From Echinostoma caproni (Eukaryota; Platyhelminthes; Trematoda; Plagiorchiida; Echinostomatidae): 64,000 nt of DNA. The DNA lies in assembly GCA_900618425.1 (NCBI GenBank), contig UZAN01039503.1, positions 50,099 through 114,098 on the forward strand, read 5' to 3'. The notes beneath the pieces were generated by a model. That model had not been told where the DNA came from and did no database searches. It worked only from the letters and a program-made list of their open reading frames with translations. This document shows positions 39,622 through 49,100 of this stretch, in pieces; positions within the stretch are counted from its first letter, which is position 1, and the number at the start of each line of letters is the position of its first letter. The translations under genes were made by a program, and so were the position numbers.

Positions 39622-41788
39622 AAATTATTGTTATATTGTAAATATATCACTTTAGTTATGGCGTTATTCAATAAAGATGGTGTTACACAAAGTGTTGAGA
39701 AAACTCAACTATTCAGGAGTTCGTCTAAACAAATCTACTCGATCCGATATTTGAACCATAGGGCTCTCCACAGGTTTAGTGAAGCTCCACTGTGCTCCAA
39801 TGTTGCTATCATCATGTGCAGCTTGCACTGCTTGTTTCTCCACAAACACATGCCACCTTGGTGACCACTCTAGCCCAAATCATAAGCGCCGTTTATACAC
39901 TAACTGTATCAGGAACGTGTCTTCTCGATCACGACTTATATTAGTTCAATCGGCAAAAGTATACGGGGAGGCTAGTAAGCCTAATGAGGTACCGATTACT
40001 GTTGGTAAATGCGACTAACTAAACAGAAAATGAAAAAGATACTGTTGATAGCTTGATATCTCAGTCCCTCGAGCTAGTTGAAAAACACCTGTTGTCCGTA
40101 GTGACCAATCCGTCTGCTCACTGATTGTCTTACAAGACCGACATATAATGCTTAAATCGCTTTTAGCGCACCTCCATTTCTGTTGAATTTGTCGCCAACG
40201 TGTCCATGTCATACCATGGCACGTTGTGTGTATTTAGGCATTTTATCTTTACATACGACTGAAGGACTTGGATAACACGCATGAAAGATGACAAACTACT
40301 TTGCTGCACCACTTGAGCGAAGGATTAAAATACTCTTGTGGTAATAAAACATAATGTCGTCATTGATTAGACTTTATTGATTTCGTTTGGTTATACTATT
40401 GTATTTTGAATTGTTTTAGTGAATGAATTTGCAATTCTCTAAGGATTTTATATCTGAATGCGTAAACCACTCGGATGATTCTTTAATTTTCACTCCTCGC
40501 CAAAAACACCAAATTATTTCATCGAGGTTCCGAAGCACTTTAACTTCTATACAATGAATATATTTTGCTAAACTTAGCTACATGCATATCAGTATTGATT
40601 TTGTCGTGTTTGCATAATAAGTCGGTCTGTTCACGTTCTGATATATTGTTCAGCTATTTGCTTTTCTTCAATAAACTCAGGTCGTCGTTTGGCGTCTGCG
40701 AAAATGTTTCAAAGATATCCTATTTGAGCTTGGTTCACAAATTACCCATGACATAAAATATGCTTGCAGACAAACTGCGGAGAACGGATCAAGACTAACT
40801 ATGTGTATGACTCATCCAACCCAACTAATTATTTGCTGCGTGCTAGTTGCCGTAGGCGTTCAGAAGTGCGCTATCCCTAGTTCACATTTTTCGGACTAAT
40901 TATCCGGAATGAACTCGAATTCCCTGAGTCCATGTTGCGCACTGTGTACATTTCCTGGAAAACAACACAGAATTTTATGCAACTATGTGCACGCGTTTAA
41001 GAGAAATCTCATGCAAATGGCAGTGTTCTGTGTGCGCCATATGACAGTGATTTTTATTTTTCCAAATCCTCTCATACCGAAGTTCCCATTTTAAAACTGA
41101 TAATGTCCCGTCCTATGAGCCTCACTTGATATCGGAAGTTTAACAAAAGTGTCGGTACCGAATGATAAACCTAGAAACCTGTTTCCTCTTCTTGACAATT
41201 AAAGAACTATCTGCTCTTGTAACGGTAGAGTTTATCAATTACAAGTAAAACATTCAAGTCCGAATGAACCATTTCGGTATAATGGATAAAAGACTCTGGA
41301 GACTGCTTAGGGGACGTTTATTGGTAAAGTAGAGATAAGCAACCAACGGCATCATCGGTGTGAACGGCTTCCGAGGGTACTGGGGTCATTAATAACGCAA
41401 CATTGACTGCTGTAAATAATGCCGGTAACCAGAAAATGTAGTTTTTTGATTGACTCGTAATCAATGGAGTAACAAATTTTACTCAAATCGGACAACCTTC
41501 NTCGCGCATCCATCGGTTTATTTCGTACGCATTAGGGAACACTAGAGCGAAAGACACGTTTTTGTGTCTGAACTGTTTACAAGTAAAGTAGAGTTCATTT
41601 TAATTAGAGTGCCGTTAAAAGAAAAACAATCACATTGCACCGAGACTACTCACGTATCAATTAATCTAATAGTCCACATTTACAGATACCATTTCCTAAA
41701 TGGAAGAAGCCGTATTCAGGAGATCCGAATTTCGGGTGAAGTTATTGGCTATTAGGGTATTAAATTCCCCACGAGGTCATACATTCAA
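39622..41788. other. No gene recognised between the Penelope fragment and the hammerhead repeats
   Basis: The remainder of the Penelope RT and a GIY-YIG domain would be expected here if the element were intact; neither was recognised. Confidence 0.5.
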
Positions 41789-41867
41789 ATGCGATGGAAA
41801 TGTTTTTGATAACCGGAAAAGAGCACCGGAAAGGTGTTTCGTCCTGCTTGGAACTGCTCAGCAGTAC
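41789..41867 (-). ncRNA. Degenerate hammerhead ribozyme repeat, minus-strand copy
   Basis: Minus strand from 41867: GTACTG, then CTGAGCAG (core CTGANGA damaged: GA to CA), stem II GTTC/GGAC with loop CAAGCA, CGAAAC (41841-41836), then a hairpin CACC-TTTCC-GGTG (41836-41824) that would be stem III, followed by CTC where the cleavage triplet should be GTC-like, so U16.1 is changed. It is followed by CGGTTATCAAAAACATTTCC, shared with the plus-strand copy. Architecture follows the type I hammerhead of schistosome SINE-like repeats. The mutated core suggests it is inactive. Confidence 0.65.
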
Positions 41868-42024
41868 GTACTTCCAAACAGTCCCATCGCGTTCGAATGC
41901 ATTACCCGTGGGTAATTACCGATCTCCCAAGGAGTGAAACCCACACCCAAGACCATCAAGAGTGAGTTTGAAGTCCCGACCCGAATGTTCGCGATTCGAA
42001 TCCTGACAGGAATACAAAAGGAAA

Positions 42025-42086
42025 GTACTGCTGACGAGTCCCAAACAGGACGAAACAGCCGGTTATCAAAAACATTTCCATCGCAT
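42025..42086 (+). ncRNA. Degenerate hammerhead ribozyme repeat, plus-strand copy
   Basis: Plus strand: GTACTG, CTGACGAG (42031-42038, intact CTGANGA core), stem II GTCC/GGAC with loop CAAACA (42039-42050 region), then CGAAAC (42051-42056). The stem II sequence is almost that of the known Schistosoma hammerhead (GTCCCAAATAGGAC). Compared with the minus-strand copy, about 17 bases covering stem III are missing: CGAAACA runs straight into GCCGGTTATC. No 3' partner for the stem I strand is visible. The catalytic core is therefore good, but the cleavage arm is lost. Confidence 0.75.
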
Positions 42087-42915
42087 CTATCTAGTTATCA
42101 ATATTTTGTATTCATGAACAATACACACGCATGTCGTTTGACCGTGATATGTGATGCCATATCAACATCGATTCACCTCAGAATGGGCATTAAAGCATAC
42201 AAGGCCACTATCAGATTTACCGTAGATGAAAATTCAGAGTCCATCATTTATAAACAGAAAGCACTAGACAAACCTGATACAAAGTCTTGGGGTTAATAAA
42301 ATGACACGAATAAACCGATACGCAACACTGCCTCTCTCAGGCAGTGGTCAGTCTATCGGGAAAAGTTTACGACTAAAACAATGAATGTCCCGATGTTTGC
42401 GGAGTACTGGTTGTGAAAACTGATCGTTCTCCAAACACAGAGGTGCATTTTCCGGTTAACAGCTTAGACTTCGAAAAGTACTGACCCGTCGTGACTTGGA
42501 CTCAAAACTGCAAATAAGTAGGTTTTACGTGGTTGGCTACCGGGGTTTCAAGTGAACAATGCCACTGTGTCACTAAGGTACATTCAAATGAAGTAATTCC
42601 GTACGGAGCGAGTAATTAAGGTGGGAGCTATGTAATTTAGAAAAGTGCTAACTGTATACTGTTTCTTGATAGATTGGCAAGTCCTAGCCCAATGAAGCAT
42701 TTGAAAATGCCAAAGATGTTCTTGCTTGATTATTTTCAAGTAGAAGCTAATGAACTGTTGGGAGTGGTATGACTATAGTACTGGACTGGATGACTGTATA
42801 TATATGCATATTTATATATTTATATAAATATGTCTATTAGTGCAACATTCATGAACATCACTGAGTTTGAATGAGTGCTTATGAAACAGTTGTGGACCAA
42901 TGATTCCAGCAATGG

Positions 42916-42938
42916 AAGTCAAGTCAAGTCAAGTCAAG
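42916..42938. repeat. (TTGAC)n terminal repeats at the 3' end of the retrotransposon
   Basis: On the plus strand this is about four and a half copies of AAGTC; on the strand of the element it is (CTTGA)n directly after GCCATTT. CR1/L2-type elements commonly end in short tandem repeats rather than poly(A), so this fits the element's 3' terminus. Confidence 0.75.
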
Positions 42939-43126
42939 AAATGGCTTTATACACCTCGAGAGGTGAATATTCAGCAACCACCTAACCACAGTGCGTCAAC
43001 AAATAGTGGAAAAAAATATCCAGCAATTGAAGGACATGAAAAAGGACAATAACAAAAAATGGCATATCCGGGTGTTTAAGATTGATTCAGTTTTGCGCAG
43101 ATTTCCTGCAACGAGTTCATGATTTG

Positions 43127-43378
43127 TTAGAAATGTGGCGAAATATGGGCAATAGGCCGCCTGTAAGCTTCAGTGCGTTTCCTTATACGTTTGTGAGTGG
43201 AACGGGTGGATGAGTGAGAAATGTACTGATTGAGGGCGAAATAAAGAGGATGGTAATTATCAGATAAAATCTTGTTGGAGAATGTTTTACAGGACTTGAT
43301 GTGATGTGTCACCACATACTGTACCCGATGTTTCCGTGGTATGAGACTACAAACTGACAAAAATTTAAGCGATCGCAA
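43127..43378 (-). pseudogene. C-terminal tail of the CR1-like retrotransposon ORF
   Basis: The 83-residue minus-strand frame carries NYHPLYFALNQY and STRSTHKRIRKRTEAYRRP before a stop at 43127. This resembles the basic, Arg-rich end typical of CR1/Jockey-type ORF2 proteins, where a HPL motif is followed by R.R..R spacing and a final aromatic run. It is in register with the RT pieces upstream on the same strand and marks the end of the coding part; about 190 bp of 3' UTR follow before the terminal repeats. Confidence 0.65.
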
Positions 43379-43494
43379 ATGAGTTTTAAGTCCTTATTAA
43401 AAAGATCATGGAAGATAACAGGGGACCCATAAAGTCAGTGAGGCAAAACGCAAGCAAACTCAAAACGCCTTAAGGGATGGTTTGGAATGGGAGG

Positions 43495-44920
43495 TCATTT
43501 AGGACGTAAAGCATAAAACGTGAGCCTCTTGACCTTCGGAAAAATGTCATTAACGTGGTCAGACCAATTGAGGTTACGTTTGAAAATAACGCCAAGGTAT
43601 TTGACAGACGGTTGTCGTTCAATCTGGTCACTGAGGATAGATAAAGGCGGGCTGGCATTTGACAATTCATCATAATTTTGCCCTTTCAAAAAGGAAAATT
43701 TACGTCATTATATTTTTGGGGGTTCATGCGGAGGTTCCTTTTTTGAGACCACTCAACTATTTCCGACAAGTCTTCTTGTAGAGTGGTTTGAAGTGATGAG
43801 TTGGGGTAAGGCAGTCCGAATATTATATCGTCTGTGTACTTAACGAGAAGAGAAGAATTGCTCACAGGCATTGAGGAAATGTAAGCAGAAAAAGGGGGAC
43901 AAAATAGCGTCTTGTAGTACGCTTATTGAGGAGGGCAGCAGTGAAGATGCACGAAGTTTGTAGCACGTAAACTGCTGACGGTTGGAGAAATAATTGGCCA
44001 AGAGTAGAATCGTAGAAGGTTGAACTCCGCCCGAATAGAGGGTATTTAACAAATTTTGTCGATCAATTGTGTTGAAAGCATCACTGCAGTCAAGAAAACA
44101 TATGCGNTCAAAAAGGAAAATTTACGTCATTATATTTTTGGGGGTTCATGCGGAGGTTCCTTTTTTGAGACCACTCAACTATTTCCGACAAGTCTTCTTG
44201 TAGAGTGGTTTGAAGTGATGAGTTGGGGTAAGGCAGTCCGAATATTATATCGTCTGTGTACTTAACGAGAAGAGAAGAATTGCTCACAGGCATTGAGGAA
44301 ATGTAAGCAGAAAAAGGGGGACAAAATAGCGTCTTGTAGTACGCTTATTGAGGAGGGCAGCAGTGAAGATGCACGAAGTTTGTAGCACGTAAACTGCTGA
44401 CGGTTGGAGAAATAATTGGCCAAGAGTAGAATCGTAGAAGGTTGAACTCCGCCCGAATAGAGGGTATTTAACAAATTTTGTCGATCAATTGTGTTGAAAG
44501 CATCACTGCAGTCAAGAAAACATATGCGTACAGTCTTGCTTTTCTTATCCAGGTTGGATAAAGCAAAGTGGGACAGAAAAGCAAGGGCATCCAGGGTACC
44601 ATGGGAATGGGTGTATGCATTCTGGTTTGGTTCATCAACATTGAATTCTGTAGACAGGGTTTTAAGGAGGAGCCTTTGGAACACCTTCAATACAACTGAG
44701 GTGCATGCAATAGGACGGAATTTTCAGGATCCTTTCTTCGGTACAGGGGTGATAAAAGCTATTCTCCAGCAGTCGGGTATACGTTGCTGCGAAATACGAT
44801 TATTGAAAAGTTCACTCAGTACAGGGCCAAGGAAGGCAGCACGTTATTTCGGGACAGCGGGCGAGACTCCGTCGGGGCCGCAGGACTTCTGAGGATTTAA
44901 CTGAGCCAAATCTTGATAAA
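43495..44920 (-). pseudogene. Reverse transcriptase domain remnant of the CR1-like retrotransposon
   Basis: Minus-strand translation gives the expected RT order: KSCGPDGV near the N end, then PDCWRIAFITPVPKKGS, FRPIACTSVVLKVFQ, then motif A as CFLDCSDAFNTI (44690-44262 frame), motif B region VLQDAILSP (usual GVPQG replaced), motif C as VKYTDDIIF with YTDD at 43838-43827 (again at 44260-44249), NLRMNPQK, and the thumb motif VKYLGVIFKRNLNWSDHV. Motifs A/B and C lie in different frames, and a stop interrupts the N-terminal part after SPAVPK. The aspartate pair of the active site is kept. The central 421 bp occur twice because of an assembly duplication. Confidence 0.88.
43686..44528. repeat. Uncollapsed 421-bp direct duplication around a single N
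   Basis: Bases 43686-44106 and 44108-44528 appear identical when read side by side and are separated only by one N at 44107. The first copy runs from TCAAAAAGGAAAATTTACG to CATATGCG, and so does the second. The duplicated peptides are the same too (YTDD and flanking residues). A perfect duplication inside an otherwise decayed retroelement, joined exactly at an N, is best explained by contig overlap. Removing one copy gives the normal RT motif order. Confidence 0.92.
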
Positions 44921-45641
44921 TATCGACAGGTGCAACGCCGGAGACGGAATCAGTGGTGTTTATTTCATATGCATTAGATAGTTCAGTGAGAGCGGTTCCG
45001 CCGTTGATGGAACTCTGATTCAGACCATCTGTCTACCGCAGCAGGTGAGCGGTGTGAGGATTTGATGCCATAAATTTGCATGAGGGCTTCCTAGGTCTCA
45101 CGACTACCTTTGTTGTCAAGCCGAGCACGGGCGTATAAAGAGTTTAGCCTTCAAAGTTCAGCCCGAATGGATTTAGAAAGGGAGTGCACGTCTTCGCGCT
45201 TATGCATTTCAAAGGCGCGCACCTTTCTACGACGAAGTTGTTTGAGGTGTGCGGACGAGAATCGATCGGGACGAATATAAATTGCCTCCAAGGTACAACA
45301 GACATCATAACAAAAGTTTATGTAGCTTGATCACGGAAAACGGAAGGGTTGGGATCAGAAAACAACGTAAGGTCGGATTGTGTGATCATTTCCCTTAACA
45401 TCATGAGATTTTATGGAGAACGCGGTCTTACTTTAAGCTTTTGACCACGACTTCGAGTAAAGAAACGATGGTTTGTTCTGCTAAAAATGGTAGGAGAAAA
45501 CTTCAACATCGAATGATTAGACACTTCCTGTGGAAGGCGGCGTTCTACAAGAAGTAATTTGAGAAGTTTGATAAAACTCAAATCCAGATGTGCAGCAAGC
45601 CTAGTGGGAAATGTAACAGTGTATTGAAGACCTAAGGTGGT

Positions 45642-46007
45642 TTATAAACGGGTATCGGAATTATTGAAGTCACTACAAAAGATACAGTATAAAGTATCTA
45701 CATATTCAATCAGCGTAGTTGAAAGAGAGTCATAAAAATTACTAAGAACATTAGATGAGAAAGAGGGGGATATATATACATTTACAAGAATAATTGATCG
45801 AGAAAAGCTAAAATATCTGGGCTCAGATTGAATTGATGATGCGTTTATATAACGTGTGGAACAAAAAAACACATTTTTGGTCAGAGGACACTACTGATTC
45901 TTGACAAACGTGATGACGCCACCTCTCCGTCGGGAATAAGGAACAGGACGATCGACGCGATAGCTAGCGAATCCATCCAGGTGTATTATTTCATCCTCAA
46001 TTTCATT
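45642..46007 (-). pseudogene. Endonuclease domain remnant of the CR1-like retrotransposon
   Basis: In this class the AP-type endonuclease nicks target DNA before reverse transcription. One minus-strand frame from 46007 reads NEIEDEIIHLDGF, then SYRVDRPVPYSRRRGGVITF before a stop. This matches the family pattern in which a D/GF..YR.DR run is followed by RGGGV. A second segment (45872-45642) has SIILVNVYISPSFSS, a spaced LSNFYDSLSTTL, and CSDFNNSDT, where family members carry GDFN..D. The Gly of GDFN is replaced by Ser. The two segments are in different frames and interrupted, so the domain is inactive. Confidence 0.8.
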
Positions 46008-46140
46008 ATGGAGTCAACTTTTTTATAGGATGATCACACCTAGTTAGGCATATTCCCGTAGCTTGATTAAGCTGGTGAGATCGGCCATATTTACGATAAG
46101 AAATCGGACGTTAGAAATGTGAATGATGGAAACAGACAAG

Positions 46141-49100
46141 CGGGAGATGGTTTGTTTCCGAAGATTGACTTTCCAACCGGCTCGATGCTTGGTCGGATTT
46201 TTCGAAAACTTCCTGAACGTTTTCTTGGTTTGTATTCTTTATAGTCCTCCCAAAACAAGTTGTAGTTGCACATTTGGTCTATTTAATGGAATGCATGAAA
46301 TTTCGGGTGCATATGATTAAATTTGTCATTACTGTAGTAGTACAACAGTTGCCTTCGCAACCAAGGTAGAAGTTCATGCGAATGACGCAAAAATAGCTCG
46401 GACACAGTTGTGGTTATTCAGTGAATAATCTGATGATGGAAAAACAGACAGCGCGGTCGAAATTCGAAGGTCCCTAAGTCGAGCTTGACAAATGGTACGT
46501 TAACGTTTCCTCTACAGCATTAGATCGAATCTCAAACAGAATCCTATCCTGACTACGTTTTGTTTAATAAATCTGGACAATCCTAAAAGAGATTATTTGA
46601 ATTTCTTCACTAGAAATGTCAGTCTCCATAACCATCGAAAAACCTTTTGCCAATCAGAATTCAGATCTGGTGTGCTGAACCCTTTAAGCTACTTTGTAAA
46701 TAAGCGTCGATTAACTGAGATGTTATACTTTGCTTCAGTTGCATGGCCTTCTCAAGCTATGCAAATAAATGCGTTGTAAAGATTAGTTTTCTTGTACTGC
46801 TCATACTATTCAACTCAAATTCAAAACAAATGATTTGTTATTTAACTTCAAGTAATAGTTAGAAGCCAGTTTCAATTAGCAGGACTATAAATGAAGTGTG
46901 ACTAGATTAGACACTTTACAGTTTTGAATGTCTTCCACACTCACTGTTTTGTAAATTTAGAGGAGCCTGTTGATGAAGCATATGACCGGAGGCAAAGCGG
47001 TCGAAAATCAGGCTTATCAATTAACTGGCACAGTCAGTGCATAATATGTGCCACGTTAGTCTCTCCCGTCAAGAACGACAAGCAGATTGTCCTGATTGCG
47101 CACTGTATAGGGCATAGGAAAACATAATTTCCCCCCTTGCTGGTGAACATGTCAAGTGGAAGTCAACTGATAGTGAACAGCACATCCAAGTCACGCATCA
47201 ATCCATAATTATTTATGACAGCTGTGAGCATAATGATGAAATTAAAAACGTCTTTGTGTGTTTGCTTGCATGATTGTTTCTGGATGTGAGACTACCCTAG
47301 GCTAACGGAAGCAGAGCAAAGACACACTAATCTCGTGCTGTGATCTACTTGAAATAAGCTTTAATTGAAATCTGTATAATCCACAAATTATTGAATGTCC
47401 AAAAGACCGATCATCGATCAATAAGTCGATATAAACACATTGTCCCTCGTGTGATATCATAATTGCGGAATTTAATTACAACGTTTGTTTAAACTGATAT
47501 TTGGCGCACTACTGAACAAAAGATGATTTAAAAATAAAGTTTTACTAATGGAAGCATTGATAAATCCTCGTTGAAGAAGACTGACCGACCTGGAAGGGGT
47601 TCTACGAGCACGGTCAAATACTAAATGAATTAGTGCAACGAACGTATGGTACATAAATCTTTTCACTATAAAAACTGCAAAATTGTTGCCACCTGGGTTT
47701 AATGAATTGAAATGCAATAAAAAACGTGTCCGTATGGATGATTGTCTTCAACCTATATTTGCATTTATTTCTTCATAATGTTTTTAAAATCGATTTTTAT
47801 GCTATAGCATTAATGATACAACATATACGATATTCTTAATCAAGCGGCTCTACAGTGAACCAAGCGAGGTTCAAATTATATACAGTGCTCACAAATCAGA
47901 ACTGTTTCCCTGATTCTGTTCTCGTCCCCATGTGATTTATGGCCAGCAGTAGGTGGTTCATTTCATTGTTCGGACAGCTTCAGCCTAGGTGGAGATTGAT
48001 TCGTGCCCGGTTTCCTTGCACTCAATTTCAGAACGGACACTGACGTAGCAAACTGGGCTGTACTGCTGAATTAACCAAACAGTAGTGTTGGCGGCTTTTA
48101 GCGCGTTTCTGATGCTCAGAATGATAAATATTCAGCTGACATCCTGCACAGCAATTACCTCTGATCTGGTCATAGTGAAAACGTTTTCACAAGTGTTTTT
48201 TCTCTGTCTTTGTACACACAACGGTTTAGGCAATTGTTTGCTTCTTAAAACGCTCACCTTACAGTTGAAATCATTCACATTCTTACCATTGAGTTGAGCT
48301 ATTGCGTTTTATTTATTCCTGGTTTAGCAAACCATTTTGCCGTATTTTCAAGACCCGTCAAACCATTTTACTGACACTTTGTCGTTGAAATGACGGTTTT
48401 CATTGACTTCTTTGTTTGCAAGCATTCTGACAGTTTTGTTTACAGACTGACTCGTGGTGAAGATCACTGCTTGCATCACAAAGCTTGAAAAGCGGTGGAG
48501 TCCCGAAACTCCGTAAATTTCAAGTCCTTTCTGAAACCGTATACTTAGCTATTGTACCAGACTTTTAGATGCGTCGTACGTTCGTCGTACCTTCTATTCG
48601 GTAACGGCTCTTGCGTTACAATTGTTACCCACAATACAAGGCGAAATGTACTGCCATCTCCTTTCTTCAGACATTTTCGACAAGAATTCATAAATAGCTC
48701 AGTATTTACGGGTCAAGTGGAAATAGCTTATCTGGATTTCANTGGATTTCATTTGTTTTGGTTTTCTCAAATTTAAAAAATGTTCTTTCTAAACGAAAAT
48801 AATATACTCCGAACGCGGTGAACCTCATCAGGTTGAACTAATATTACTTAATTATATTAGTATGGGATTCACATGATAATTTCCTTTTATCGATCACGTG
48901 ATCCCATTTATTGCTTTTCCGTATACCATCTTTCTTATTTGTCTTAATGATGCCTCTATGAATTTGCACGATAGAGCATTTGGAATCTTTAAGTCTTGTC
49001 TGTTCGAGTGGGAATGTGATGTGGAATGAATATAATAATGAACTTCTCCCAATTGTATCCCGGTATTCCATAAACCATAGACATTCTACGGTTCATGCCA

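Larger units (their letters stand above)
42916..46140 (-). mobile_element. Decayed CR1/Jockey-like non-LTR retrotransposon
   Basis: Read on the minus strand, the interval contains in order an AP-type endonuclease (about 46.0-45.64 kb), a reverse transcriptase (about 44.92-43.5 kb), a C-terminal tail (43.38-43.13 kb), a short 3' UTR, and a 3' end of tandem TTGAC units (42938-42916). This is the layout of the CR1/L2/Jockey group, which copies itself by target-primed reverse transcription. Frameshifts and stops break every domain, so it is dead. It includes a 421-bp assembly duplication, so the true length is about 2.8 kb. The 5' end is uncertain; no target-site duplication was identified. Assignment to CR1 rather than L2 or Jockey is by eye. 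Confidence 0.85.

Noticed and set aside
44491..44892. Plus-strand frame of 133 codons
   Set aside because: It is antisense to the retrotransposon RT, whose motifs are clear on the minus strand.
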